Below are positions 18,907-27,307 of a stretch of DNA of 64,000 nt, in pieces (the first letter of the stretch is position 1; every line of letters begins with the position of its first letter). The stretch is taken from assembly GCA_013286145.1 (NCBI GenBank), contig JABDGH010000005.1, forward strand, positions 1-64,000, in the 5' to 3' direction. Below the pieces are notes generated by a model. The model made no database searches. It was given only the letters and a program-made list of their open reading frames with translations, and had not been told where the DNA came from. This DNA is from Verrucomicrobiota bacterium. Its GTDB lineage: Bacteria; Verrucomicrobiota; Verrucomicrobiia; Methylacidiphilales; UBA1321. A program made the position numbers and the translations under genes.

Positions 18907-19680
18907 TTAAAGCGCCGGGCTTTCTCCCGGGTGGCGGCCTGCCTTTTGCGGAAAGAGCAGAATGCAGGCAACCATAAAGCTGGCGAGAATGGCCGAGGCG
19001 GTGAAGCGACCGACCGCCAGTCCTCCGTGGTCGATGGGTTTATCGAGGAAATCACCCACCGTGGCACCGAGGGGCCGCGTCAGGATAAAGGCACTCCAAA
19101 ACAGGAGGACATGCGAGATTTTTGTATAACGATAGAGTATGATGAGTAGCACCAAGCCAACAGAGAACAGGAGCGCCCCGCCGTCGTACCCAAGTCCGGC
19201 GGTATCGGCCATCCAGTCCCCCAGGGCAGTGCCCAAAGTTTGGGAGAACATGATTGCCGTCCAGTAAAACATCTCAACCCTGGGAGATGCAACTGTCTCG
19301 ACTGCGATAGAGCCTTCTGACCAGTACCAGATCCCAAGGGATAACATCAGCAGCACGAACAATATCGAGGTTCCCCCGGGATAACCGATGCCGAGCGAGC
19401 GATCCGAGAAATCTGCCATGGTTGTTCCCGCTGTGGTCGTCGCAACGATGACCACCCAATAAAGGAACGGGTGGAATGACTTGGCCATGATCTGCGCAAA
19501 TACAGTGATTAAAAAGATTCCGATAAAGATTACGCTGGCGAGGGCATAACCCAGGTTCATGGTCATGGAAACAGCGTCACCACCCGTCTCCCCCAAGGTT
19601 GTTGCCACGATTTTGATGATCCAGAATATCACGGTGACTTCCGGCACCTTGCTGGCGATTTCCTTGATTGATTGATTCAT
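18907..19680 (-). CDS. COG4705-like multi-span membrane protein with internal repeats
   Basis: The ATG at 19680 gives 257 residues and a short polar N terminus before TM1; the frame stays open to 19800 but adds an unlikely 40-residue segment. About eight transmembrane helices are visible. Four copies of a helix motif recur: ATTLGETGGDAVS, ATTTAGTTMADFSD, SQTLGTALGDWMAD and TRPLGATVGDFLDK. Each has a small-residue GxxxGD/T-like core followed by an aspartate, as in COG4705 membrane proteins. This symmetry suggests a channel or transporter built from repeated hairpins. Substrate is unknown. The last repeat ends in GDFLDKP, highly conserved in the family. Confidence 0.75.
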   Translation of the reverse strand: MNQSIKEIASKVPEVTVIFWIIKIVATTLGETGGDAVSMTMNLGYALASVIFIGIFLITVFAQIMAKSFHPFLYWVVIVATTTAGTTMADFSDRSLGIGYPGGTSILFVLLMLSLGIWYWSEGSIAVETVASPRVEMFYWTAIMFSQTLGTALGDWMADTAGLGYDGGALLFSVGLVLLIILYRYTKISHVLLFWSAFILTRPLGATVGDFLDKPIDHGGLAVGRFTASAILASFMVACILLFPQKAGRHPGESPAL

Positions 19681-19841
19681 GAAATTATTCGTGCGCTTTT
19701 CCAACCCGGCAAACCAGTACGGAGGCAAATGCATGCTGGCTTTCGTTGAATCATCCTTCCAGAAGGAAAAGTATTCCACAATCCTTGAAGTAATCTTCAA
19801 AGTGTTCTGCCTTAAAATCGTCGGATTGCATGATACCTCAC

Positions 19842-19865
19842 AGCTCGATCCCCGCTGGCTCCGCT
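19842..19865 (+). repeat. Fragment resembling the 3' end of the tRNA-Asp gene
   Basis: AGCTCGATCCCCGCTGGCTC followed by CGCT matches the T-arm and acceptor end of the tRNA-Asp gene (17843-17864) at roughly 19 of 23 positions. It lies 2 kb from that gene and in the same orientation. The rest of a tRNA is not present. It could be a chance match, a degenerate tRNA remnant or a diverged attachment-site duplication. Confidence 0.35.
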
Positions 19866-19876
19866 CCTCTCTTTAT

Positions 19877-19920
19877 AAAAAAAGACCGGGCGGCAACTCG
19901 AACGGAGTCACCACCCGGTC
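19877..19920 (-). terminator. Rho-independent terminator of the SDR/oprB unit
   Basis: On the minus strand GACCGGGTGG and CCGCCCGGTC form the stem, an inner ACTC/GAGT pair extends it, and a run of seven T follows. It lies 96 bases after the SDR stop. Confidence 0.85.
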
Positions 19921-20016
19921 AGGGGAGGAATGAATGAAACTAACAATAGGATAGACCCAGCCGTGGCCGCCATGTTCAAGCTGAAACGATTACACTTGGG
20001 TAATGCAGCCAGGAGA

Positions 20017-20766
20017 TTAGCGTGCCGTAAAGCCGCCATCCAGAGGCAGGGCAATTCCTGTCACGTAAGATGAACTTGGCGAACAGAGCCAGACAGCAGC
20101 GTCAGCCACTTCTTCGGGATTAGCCACCCTGCCGATGGGTTCCAGCGAGACGAGCAATTCTTCCGAGATCACGCCGGGATTGTCCGAGATCATTCGGTTC
20201 ATCAACGGGGTGCGCACCGCACCGGGGCAGATCGCATTAATCCGGATCCCTGTCTGCGCATATTCGAGGGCCGCCGTCTTGGTCAATCCCACCACGCCGT
20301 GTTTGCTGGCGACATAGGCCGGGTATCCGGGCAATCCCACCAGGCCGAGGACGGATGACATGTTGACGATGGCACCGCCACCCTGCTTGAGCATCTGCGG
20401 GATCTCGTATTTCATGCAGAGCCAGATGCCCTTTAAATTGACACCAAGAACTTTGTCCCAATTTTCTTCCGTGCAATCGGTAGTGGTGGCCAGCGATCCT
20501 TCCACCCCGGCATTATTGATCGCGCAATCAATCCGGCCATATTTGCGCACGACTTCATCGATTAAATTTTTTACCTGGGCCGGCTTGGAGACATCGAGAC
20601 GGATCGAATGGCCGTCGCCTTGCATCTCGGAAACAGTTTGATCCAGGCCTTCCTGGTTGATATCGGCGACAATCGTCACGATTGCGCCCGCGCGGCTGAA
20701 GGCCAGGGCACAAGCTTTGCCAATGCCCGAACTACCACCAGTTACCAGTATGATTTTGTCTTTCAT
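20017..20766 (-). CDS. Short-chain dehydrogenase/reductase (SDR)
   Basis: This 249-residue classical SDR has the cofactor motif TGGSSGIG (residues 9-16), the structural motif NNAG near residue 90, the catalytic serine in NMSSVLG, and the YxxxK pair in YVASK. The C terminus contains GRVANPEEVADAAVWLCS and TGIALPLDGGF, which is usual for sugar- or polyol-type SDRs. A likely role is oxidation of a sugar alcohol or sugar, because the gene lies 33 bases downstream of an OprB-type carbohydrate porin and opposite a GntR-LacI regulator. The exact substrate cannot be read. A strong terminator follows. Confidence 0.88.
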   Translation of the reverse strand: MKDKIILVTGGSSGIGKACALAFSRAGAIVTIVADINQEGLDQTVSEMQGDGHSIRLDVSKPAQVKNLIDEVVRKYGRIDCAINNAGVEGSLATTTDCTEENWDKVLGVNLKGIWLCMKYEIPQMLKQGGGAIVNMSSVLGLVGLPGYPAYVASKHGVVGLTKTAALEYAQTGIRINAICPGAVRTPLMNRMISDNPGVISEELLVSLEPIGRVANPEEVADAAVWLCSPSSSYVTGIALPLDGGFTAR

Positions 20767-20799
20767 ATTTTAATTTTAATTTTGAAGGTTTGCTGAGGG

Positions 20800-22167
20800 T
20801 TAAAACTGGACGATGGTTCGCAGGCCGAGGATGAGGATATCGCCACGGTGCATATCACCGCTGGGATTGATGATGTCCTGGATGTCGGGCTGAATCGAAA
20901 GCCATGGCATGGGATTGTACTGGTAGCCAAGCTCCAGGGTGGTTTCACCGCCGAGACCATGACCGAAGGCAGTGCGATAAGCCGAGCTGAAAGCCGTGCC
21001 GATATCGGAATAGATGACGCCGAAATCGACCTTGTCTTCATCGCGGCCCGGGATCAACCCCGTGTAACGACCGCCGAAGGTAATCTCGTATTGGAGGGGA
21101 TTGCGATCACCAGGCGCCCCGATAAATTCAGAAACAAGATCGAGACCTTTCGCGGTCTGGAGCTTTCCATCGGCGCCTGTCGGATGATAGACCGTCTTTT
21201 CCACCACGCCATAAGCGTTGTAATCACCACGGTAAGTTTCCCCCGTGTAGGGATTCATGTAGCTCAACTCGTTTCCGTTGAGACCCGCTTTGTAGAGGCC
21301 CGGATAGGTGGCGTTCTGTTCGTTGTAACCGATTTCAAATGCAGCGGCCATGCCATGATTAAAATCGTCCGAGTAATAGATGCCGTTGGAGTCGGGCCGG
21401 TAGGGATTGTAGTAAGCGGTAAACGCACCAGCTTTGACGTAGAGACCCTTCGTAAGATCGGAAAGATCGCCGGTGAGAATGATGCCGGGTTTACCAGCGG
21501 GACTGAACGACTGCTTGATGTTGTAGAGGGCATCTGGCGCATAGGCCAATTCATCATTGACGAAAACGTCGTAAAAATCGGTCGCGCCAAATTCGCTCGA
21601 CGCAGCCACCTGGCCAAACTTGACCTTGAACATGTTGTCGGCAAACCCCTGCTGATACCATAATTGATCGATGCGCTCGCTTTCCTCACCACCAACACTG
21701 CTGGTGAACGTATTGACGTGGTAGGGATTGCCGAATGAACCGTGCCCATCGGGATATTGAGCAGTATTATTCCGTCCATATTGCCAGAGCCCGGTGAAGA
21801 AAAACTCGCCATCGACGTCTGCCAGCTTCTTGAAATTGATATCGACGATGCCGCGAAAACGACCGTCATAAGTCGCATGATGCTCCTGGTTGCCAGTCAT
21901 GTCGCCCTGCAAGTCGCCAATATTGTTGAGAACGAAAATGATGCCTTCATTCGCCAGCTTTGTTCTTTCACCACCCCAATCGCCCAGAAGATATTGCTGG
22001 GATAAAATCGACGGCTCCGGCTGTTGAAGCGCGGGAGTAATCTCTTTCATGCCCTTGTCTGTGTCAGCGCGGACATTCGGATTAACCATGAGCAAAAGAC
22101 CCAAGACGGTGATAAGCGTATTAGCTATTTGACACGGATACATTGAAGGAAAGATACTCGATTTCAT
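20800..22167 (-). CDS. OprB-family carbohydrate-selective porin
   Basis: This 455-residue outer-membrane beta-barrel starts with a signal peptide (ITVLGLLLMVNPNVRA). QQYLLGDWGGERTKLANEGI is the OprB signature (LLGDWGG.R..L...G). The barrel ends with alternating strands LGYQYNPMPWLSIQPDIQDI and the terminal aromatic residue in TIVQF, as needed for BAM-dependent assembly. OprB porins bring glucose or other sugars across the outer membrane. It is likely co-transcribed with the downstream SDR and controlled by the divergent regulator at 22485. Confidence 0.9.
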   Translation of the reverse strand: MKSSIFPSMYPCQIANTLITVLGLLLMVNPNVRADTDKGMKEITPALQQPEPSILSQQYLLGDWGGERTKLANEGIIFVLNNIGDLQGDMTGNQEHHATYDGRFRGIVDINFKKLADVDGEFFFTGLWQYGRNNTAQYPDGHGSFGNPYHVNTFTSSVGGEESERIDQLWYQQGFADNMFKVKFGQVAASSEFGATDFYDVFVNDELAYAPDALYNIKQSFSPAGKPGIILTGDLSDLTKGLYVKAGAFTAYYNPYRPDSNGIYYSDDFNHGMAAAFEIGYNEQNATYPGLYKAGLNGNELSYMNPYTGETYRGDYNAYGVVEKTVYHPTGADGKLQTAKGLDLVSEFIGAPGDRNPLQYEITFGGRYTGLIPGRDEDKVDFGVIYSDIGTAFSSAYRTAFGHGLGGETTLELGYQYNPMPWLSIQPDIQDIINPSGDMHRGDILILGLRTIVQF

Positions 22168-22484
22168 TTGTTATGTTTTGGGGGTTAGTTGTTTGTATCG
22201 CAATGAGAACTCAAAATAAATATATAATTTTCGGCTAGCCTCTAAAAGAGAAGACATCTTTTTGCTGGCTAAAACAGGTAGTGTCGTGGCTAGCATCACG
22301 ACGATCATGAGCGATAGCGAGCTAATCATTCAATAAATATTTCCTAATTTGTCATTTCAAGCCTCCATTTGAACGACCCTTATTTTCATAATACATGTCA
22401 TTTGGGTAAGTCTTGAACAAATAAAAAGTAATTGGATACATAGATTTTTCTTGTTTTAGATACATTAGATGCAATAGTACGGAC
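22168..22484. promoter_or_regulatory. Divergent control region of oprB and the GntR-LacI gene
   Basis: This 317-bp AT-rich gap separates the oprB and regulator starts and must carry both promoters. Three related ATACAT-containing sites lie near the regulator start: AATACATGTCATTTG (22389), GGATACATAGAT (22434) and AGATACATTAGAT (22458). The last two are 24 bases apart, about two helical turns. They are candidates for operator half-sites. A small hairpin, GTCGTG...CACGAC, lies at 22282-22301. No match to a known GntR operator was recognised. Confidence 0.45.
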
Positions 22485-23585
22485 GTGTTGATCAATCAAA
22501 AACAAACCGCTCGAGCTAACCTCGCCGCTGCACTAACTCAGGAAATTCTGAGCAATCCTGAACTAGGCAGCTTTCCCATTGCCAGTGAACATCAGCTGTG
22601 CCGGCGCTTCAAAATCAGCCGTGTTACAGTCCGGCTCGCACTCGGAGACTTGGAAAATAGGGGTCTCATTTATCGTAAACATGGTAAGGGTACTTTTGCT
22701 CATGGACGGTCGAAACGTGTTCACAAGGCAATAGGCACCCTGTTGAAGACTCCTCACATGGTAGAACACAGGCCGATTGCCGAGATTATGCGGGGAGTGC
22801 AGAGCGTCCTGAGCTCTCAGCGTTTGAGCGCCATGATGATCTGTATGCCACCCGAGGAATGGACGTCCGAAATGGCCAGCAGCCTCGGAGGTGTCATCGT
22901 CTTCCCCCAGGATGTCACCTCAAAGGATATTGATGTCTTAAGAAATCGGAAGTTGCCCTATCTGCTGGTTGGAAAGACGGATCTGCCCGGACCACAAATT
23001 CGATTTGGACAGATCGATGCGGCGCGCGTGATGACAGAGAAATTATTACAGCTCGGCCATCAGCATATCGCACTTTTGACCGGATATGACCCGCTTCTTG
23101 ATGCGCAAAAACGCACGGGCGTGCATCAGGCCTTGCGTGCGGCAGGCATCGATCCGGCCTCAGTACCTGAAATTTCAGCCCAAGGAGAAGAAAGCGACAG
23201 GCTCAAGGCCGTGTCCGATTTGCTCAAGCTGGAGCCGCGCCCGACAGCGGTGCTGGCTTTTGATGACAGCCTGGGTTCATTGCTGAGCTTTTATGCCCGG
23301 CGCCATGAAAACATCCGGGTTCCCGAGGATCTGAGCATCGTAGGCTTTCATGACATTCCTTATCTTCGTTATTTCGAGCCGATGATAACCACCGTGCGAT
23401 TCGAATTTTTCAAGGCAGGTCAGCGCGCAGCCGAAACTCTCAATCATGCGGCCATCACAGGTGAAGAGGCGAAAAATCTGGTCTTCGAGCCGGTCTATTG
23501 CCCGGGACAGACTCTTATCCCCAACCGAAGCAATCCGTGGAGTGTGGAAGAGAATCTGTCCGAAGCTTTAGCCACTTCTCTTTAA
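22485..23585 (+). CDS. GntR-type HTH fused to LacI-type sensor domain, transcriptional regulator
   Basis: This 366-residue regulator starts at GTG 22485. Residues ~10-75 are a GntR winged helix (ASEHQLCRRFKISRVTVRLA and LENRGLIYRKHGKGTFAHG). Residues ~95-345 are a LacI/periplasmic-binding-like sensor: EIMRGVQSVLSSQRLSAMMI, GGVIVFPQDV, LPYLLVGKTD, LGHQHIALLTGYD, DQ-like RTGVHQALRAAGID, AVLAFDDSLGS and LSIVGFHDIPYL. This AraR-like fusion senses sugars in the cytoplasm. It is divergent to the OprB porin and SDR genes, so control of carbohydrate uptake is a reasonable inference; repressor or activator action is open. Confidence 0.88.
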   Translation: MLINQKQTARANLAAALTQEILSNPELGSFPIASEHQLCRRFKISRVTVRLALGDLENRGLIYRKHGKGTFAHGRSKRVHKAIGTLLKTPHMVEHRPIAEIMRGVQSVLSSQRLSAMMICMPPEEWTSEMASSLGGVIVFPQDVTSKDIDVLRNRKLPYLLVGKTDLPGPQIRFGQIDAARVMTEKLLQLGHQHIALLTGYDPLLDAQKRTGVHQALRAAGIDPASVPEISAQGEESDRLKAVSDLLKLEPRPTAVLAFDDSLGSLLSFYARRHENIRVPEDLSIVGFHDIPYLRYFEPMITTVRFEFFKAGQRAAETLNHAAITGEEAKNLVFEPVYCPGQTLIPNRSNPWSVEENLSEALATSL

Positions 23586-23648
23586 ATTAGCCGCCGCAGG
23601 GTCTGCGATGGCTTCCACAACAAATACCCGCCCCCGCGCCGGTACTGC

Positions 23649-24953
23649 TTAGTACCGGTAATGCTCAGGCTTGAACGGGCCTTCGACAGGCACACCGAGA
23701 TATTCGGCCTGCTTCGATGTCAGTTTCGTCAGCTTTACGCCGAGCTTGTCGAGATGGAGCCGCGCCACACGTTCGTCGAGCGCCTTCGGCAACACATAGA
23801 CATCGTTCTTGTACTTGTTCTTGCCGCGCGATTCCCACAGCTCGATCTGCGCGATGGTCTGATTGGTGAACGAGGCTGACATCACGAAGCTCGGGTGGCC
23901 CGTGGCGCAACCAAGATTCACCAGGCGACCTTCGGCCAGCACCGTGAGCACCTTGCCGTTGGACCAGGTGAATTGATCGACCTGCGGCTTGATCTCGATT
24001 TTCTTGAGCGTCTTGTCGTTGTAAAGGCTGCCCACCTGCACCTCGCTGTCGAAGTGACCGATGTTGCAAACGATGGCCTGATGCTTCATCTGGTTCATGT
24101 GCTCGCGGGTGATGACATCGATATTACCTGTCGTGGTGACGAAGATGTCTCCGTAAGCGGAAGCCTCGTCCATGGTCACGACTTGAAAACCTTCCATCGC
24201 GGCCTGCAACGCATTGATCGGATCGATTTCCGTCACGACCACGCGCGCGCCGAGGCCCTTCGCCGCCTGCACGCAACCTTTGCCCACGTCGCCATATCCC
24301 GCGACGACCACGACTTTACCCGCGATCATCACGTCGGTCGCGCGCTTGACCGCATCAATGAACGATTCGCGACAGCCGTAAAGATTGTCGAACTTGCTCT
24401 TCGTGCATGAATCGTTGACGTTGAAGGCGGGCATCTTGAGCGTGCCCTTCTTGACGCGTTCGTAGAGGCGGTGCACACCAGTCGTCGTCTCTTCCGAGAG
24501 ACCGTGAATGCCTGCGATCAATGCGGGAAATTTATCGTGAACCATGTTGGTCAGGTCGCCGCCGTCATCGAGGATCATGTTGAGTTGCGAGCCGTCCGGC
24601 CACTTCAGCGTCTGCTCGATGCACCAGTCGAATTCTTCGGCGTTCATGCCCTTCCAGGCGAAGACCGCGATGCCGCGCGCCGCGATAGCCGCCGCCGCGT
24701 GATCCTGCGTGGAGAAAATGTTGCACGAGCTCCAGCGCACTTCCGCGCCGAGATCGATTAGCGTTTCGATGAGCACCGCTGTCTGGATCGTCATGTGGAG
24801 ACAGCCGGCGATCTTCGCGCCCTTGAGCGGGGCCTTGCCCTTGTACTCGGCGCGCAGCGCCATGAGGCCGGGCATCTCGTGCTCGGCGATGGTGATTTCC
24901 TTGCGGCCAAATTCGGCCTGCGAGATGTCTTTGACTTTGTAATCGGTGCTCAT
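23649..24953 (-). CDS. ahcY: S-adenosylhomocysteine hydrolase
   Basis: This 434-residue NAD-dependent enzyme splits S-adenosylhomocysteine into adenosine and homocysteine, removing product inhibition of methyltransferases. Signatures are [57 protein letters not shown], and the NAD site [38 protein letters not shown] and the C-terminal PFKPEHYRY are diagnostic. It lies downstream of metK on the same strand, 190 bases away, so the two cover synthesis and recycling of the methyl donor. The gap contains an inverted repeat pair that could reduce read-through. Confidence 0.97.
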   Translation of the reverse strand: MSTDYKVKDISQAEFGRKEITIAEHEMPGLMALRAEYKGKAPLKGAKIAGCLHMTIQTAVLIETLIDLGAEVRWSSCNIFSTQDHAAAAIAARGIAVFAWKGMNAEEFDWCIEQTLKWPDGSQLNMILDDGGDLTNMVHDKFPALIAGIHGLSEETTTGVHRLYERVKKGTLKMPAFNVNDSCTKSKFDNLYGCRESFIDAVKRATDVMIAGKVVVVAGYGDVGKGCVQAAKGLGARVVVTEIDPINALQAAMEGFQVVTMDEASAYGDIFVTTTGNIDVITREHMNQMKHQAIVCNIGHFDSEVQVGSLYNDKTLKKIEIKPQVDQFTWSNGKVLTVLAEGRLVNLGCATGHPSFVMSASFTNQTIAQIELWESRGKNKYKNDVYVLPKALDERVARLHLDKLGVKLTKLTSKQAEYLGVPVEGPFKPEHYRY

Positions 24954-25143
24954 AGGGGTTCTTTCGTTGTTGTTTTTAAAGTTTGGGGAATGACGGAATT
25001 ACTAAATTTGACGGAATTAACGGAATTATTTTCTATCTGTCATCCTGAGCTTGTCGAAGGATCAGTTTTGCCTGCCTTTTCTCAGCGACCGAACTGATCC
25101 TTCGACAAGCTCAGGATGACGGGTTGGTTATTTTATAAATCTT
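24954..25143. repeat. metK-ahcY spacer with inverted palindromic repeat pair and short tandem motif
   Basis: Two full family 1 half-units face each other: TGTCATCCTGAGCTTGTCGA plus AGGATCAG (25038-25065) and CTGATCCTTCGACAAGCTCA plus GGATGAC (25094-25120). They would fold into a long hairpin in the transcript. Nearer ahcY, the minus strand reads AATTCCGT three times (about 24994-25028), which resembles a slipped or iterated motif. No SAM or SAH riboswitch core was recognised. Confidence 0.7.
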
Positions 25144-26325
25144 TTATAATCCCGCTGCTTTCTTCAGTTCATCGGCCTTGTCGGTTTTTTCCCACGTCAG
25201 CGCATCGAGATTATCGGTGCGGCCGAAGTGACCGTAGTTGGTGGTGTGGCTGTAAATCGGACGGAGCAGGTTGAGTTGCTTGATGATGTTCGCGGGCTTG
25301 AAGCTGAAAATCTGCCTCACCGCATCGACGATCTTGTCATCGGCCACTTTGCCAGTGCCGAACGTATCGATGTGAACCGAGACCGGTTCAGGATAGCCGA
25401 TGGCGTAGGCAAACTGAATTTCACACCGGTCAGCCAGGCCCGCCGCGACGATATTCTTCGCGACATAGCGACCCATGTAGGCGGCGCTGCGGTCAACCTT
25501 CGACGGATCCTTGCCGCTGAATGCGCCACCACCGTGACGACCCATGCCACCGTAGGTATCGACGATGATCTTGCGGCCCGTGAGACCTGAATCGCCTTCC
25601 GGCCCGCCGATGACAAACCGGCCCGTGGGATTAACGAGATACCGCGTCTTGGCGTCGAGCAATTCTTTAGGCACCACAACCTTGATCACGTTCTCGACGA
25701 TGAACTCGTAAATCTCGCTATGCTTCACCGTGTCGCGGTGCTGGGTCGAGACGACCACCGCGTCGATGCGCTCGATCTTGTTCCCGTTGTATTGGAGCGA
25801 GACCTGCGTTTTGCAATCGGGACGCAGCCACGAAACTTTTTTGCCCTTGCGCAGCTTGGTCAGCTTTTCGCCCAACGCGTGTGCGTAGTAAATCGGAGCT
25901 GGCATCAGATGCGTCGTTTCCGTGCAGGCGAAACCGAACATCAAGCCCTGGTCACCCGCGCCCTGCTCGGCGGTCGCCTTGCCCTCGGCGGCTTTCTCAT
26001 CCACGCCCTGCGCGATGTCGGGGCTCTGTGCCGTGAGCGCGTTCATGATGTGAACGCCCTTGGCGTTGAAGGACTCGCCCGGTTCGGTGTAGCCGATCTC
26101 CTCGATCGCGTTACGAACCACCTTGTTGTAATCGAAATCGGCGCGGGTGGTGATTTCACCAGCCACGACGACGAGATTCGATTTCACCAGCGTTTCGCAC
26201 GCCACGCGGCTGTTCTTGTCCTGGGCCAGACAGGCGTCCAGCACCGCATCAGAAATCGTATCGGCAACTTTGTCCGGGTGACCTTCCGTCACTGACTCGG
26301 AAGAGAAAATATAAGATTTGGCCAT
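25144..26325 (-). CDS. metK: S-adenosylmethionine synthetase
   Basis: This 393-residue enzyme makes S-adenosylmethionine from methionine and ATP. The ATG at 26325 starts [20 protein letters not shown], the normal N terminus; 12 more in-frame codons upstream are not needed. [36 protein letters not shown] and [19 protein letters not shown] are the family's ATP- and methionine-binding loops. [19 protein letters not shown] is also intact. It precedes ahcY on the same strand. Upstream lies the AT-rich ORF array, and no SAM riboswitch was found in the 130 bases before the start. Confidence 0.97.
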   Translation of the reverse strand: MAKSYIFSSESVTEGHPDKVADTISDAVLDACLAQDKNSRVACETLVKSNLVVVAGEITTRADFDYNKVVRNAIEEIGYTEPGESFNAKGVHIMNALTAQSPDIAQGVDEKAAEGKATAEQGAGDQGLMFGFACTETTHLMPAPIYYAHALGEKLTKLRKGKKVSWLRPDCKTQVSLQYNGNKIERIDAVVVSTQHRDTVKHSEIYEFIVENVIKVVVPKELLDAKTRYLVNPTGRFVIGGPEGDSGLTGRKIIVDTYGGMGRHGGGAFSGKDPSKVDRSAAYMGRYVAKNIVAAGLADRCEIQFAYAIGYPEPVSVHIDTFGTGKVADDKIVDAVRQIFSFKPANIIKQLNLLRPIYSHTTNYGHFGRTDNLDALTWEKTDKADELKKAAGL

Positions 26326-26408
26326 GTGTCGCAAAATAGGGCCGGAAAGGGTCTCGTGCAATAAAAAAATATGAACATATCTGGATGCGTGGATATTTAA
26401 ATGTCATC

Positions 26409-26450
26409 CCGTGCTTGTTTGGAGCTTGGTAGAAGTGATTGCGCTGTTAG
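26409..26450 (+). repeat. R1: left partial copy of the 60-bp array repeat (3' half only)
   Basis: GTTTGGAGCTTGGTAGAAGT followed by GATTGCGCT matches the 3' half of R2 and R3 with few differences. The 5' half (AAACTGACCCACTACGGGAG) is missing. It begins the array of three small-ORF units between metK and the polyprenyl synthase gene. Confidence 0.75.
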
Positions 26451-26459
26451 ATTAATGGA

Positions 26460-26636
26460 GTGAAGGGCTACCGAGTTGCCATTATTCTGTGGGTCTTATT
26501 CGGGCTGATTTCAGCCTATGTTTTGTTTGGCGGATCCATTTGGGGACTAACCCGAGGGGAATCAATTTTTGTCGTTGTCTTATTTCTCTTCGAGCGAGTA
26601 GCTATCAATATCGTTCGGTTTTTGAAAGATCACTAG
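26460..26636 (+). CDS. 58-residue two-helix membrane protein (array unit A)
   Basis: A GTG at 26460 opens a 58-codon frame. The product has two hydrophobic helices, VAIILWVLFGLISAYVLFGG and ESIFVVVLFLFERVAINIV, joined by a short loop and ending in RFLKDH. A GGAG lies directly against the GTG, so the true start may be a nearby non-ATG codon. The frame fills the space between repeats R1 and R2 almost exactly (stop at 26636, R2 starts at 26637), which supports it as the cargo of the first unit. Function is unknown. It is AT-rich compared with metK. Confidence 0.5.
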   Translation: MKGYRVAIILWVLFGLISAYVLFGGSIWGLTRGESIFVVVLFLFERVAINIVRFLKDH

Positions 26637-26700
26637 ATTTAAACTGACCCACTACGGGAGTAGTCGATCACGTTTGGCGCTTGGTAGAAGTGATTGCACT
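26637..26700 (+). repeat. R2: full copy of the 60-bp array repeat
   Basis: TTTAAACTGACCCACTACGG, then GAGTAGTCGATCAC, then GTTTGGCGCTTGGTAGAAGT and GATTGCACTTTT. The first part contains the small hairpin ACTAC-GGGA-GTAGT inside a wider TGA...TCA symmetry. It differs from R3 at about six of 60 positions. Confidence 0.85.
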
Positions 26701-26762
26701 TTTGGCCATGCACGCGAGCATGGCGCAAAATGATTGCACCCAATTGTCCGACTACAGAACTA

Positions 26763-27182
26763 ATGGAAAAACTCAAGTGGGGATCTACGTGGCGTTTGTT
26801 CGGCTTGATCCTTATCACCTATTTCATCTACATGGTCTATTATGCTCGGCGCCAAACGATTATCTTGAATGCATACTCCCCTTCGGAGAAACAGATCGGT
26901 TTGGCTTTTTTTCGCTGGTGGTTTATCATCACTTATAGCTCGCTAGCTCTTTTCTTCGTGTATCTCTTTGTGCCAGATGATAGTCCGTGGGTCACAATCA
27001 GTAATCTTTTTGATCATCTTGATGGCTTACTCGCACTGATTTGGGCGTTTAGAGCGCGGAGTAGCTTTCATCGTCTCATGCTGTCGGAAAAAGGCACGCC
27101 CTACTGGTTCAACGGCATTTGGACCTTCCTGTTCCAAGCTCTCTACATTAACTTTAAAATCAATCGGCTTCTAAAAAAATGA
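26763..27182 (+). CDS. DUF4234-like small membrane protein (array unit B)
   Basis: The ATG at 26763 gives 139 residues. The N terminus, MEKLKWGSTWRLFGLILITY and FIYMVYYARRQTI, follows the pattern of DUF4234 membrane proteins (short amphipathic start, helix with TYFIY, then a basic Y.ARR turn). Further helices are WWFIITYSSLALFFVYLFV and a C-terminal GIWTFLFQALYINFKIN. An upstream in-frame ATG at 26694 reads through repeat R2 and a hairpin, so it is not used. The gene is AT-rich and lies between repeats R2 and R3. Its function is unknown. Confidence 0.72.
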   Translation: MEKLKWGSTWRLFGLILITYFIYMVYYARRQTIILNAYSPSEKQIGLAFFRWWFIITYSSLALFFVYLFVPDDSPWVTISNLFDHLDGLLALIWAFRARSSFHRLMLSEKGTPYWFNGIWTFLFQALYINFKINRLLKK

Positions 27183-27241
27183 AGCACCTAACACAGGCTT
27201 ATCCACCTAACTAGAGAGAGAAGTAACAAGCTTCTTTAAAT

Positions 27242-27307
27242 TCAAACTGACCCACTACGGGAGTAGTCGATCATGTTTGGAGCTTGAAGGAAGTGATTGC
27301 GCTTTTG
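27242..27307 (+). repeat. R3: full copy of the 60-bp array repeat
   Basis: TTCAAACTGACCCACTACGG, GAGTAGTCGATCATG, TTTGGAGCTTGAAGGAAGTG and ATTGCGCTTTTG. It carries the same ACTAC-GGGA-GTAGT hairpin as R2. It is followed at once by a hairpin, TTGAAC-TGAATT-GTTCAA. The last codons of the minus-strand unit C gene lie inside the repeat. Confidence 0.85.

Noticed and set aside
24954-25143. SAH riboswitch before ahcY
   Set aside because: No SAH-aptamer core could be found; the region is explained by repeat units and the AATTCCGT motif.
26326-26460. SAM riboswitch before metK
   Set aside because: The 130 bases upstream of the ATG lack the SAM-I/SAM-II/SAM-IV conserved cores, so there is no support.
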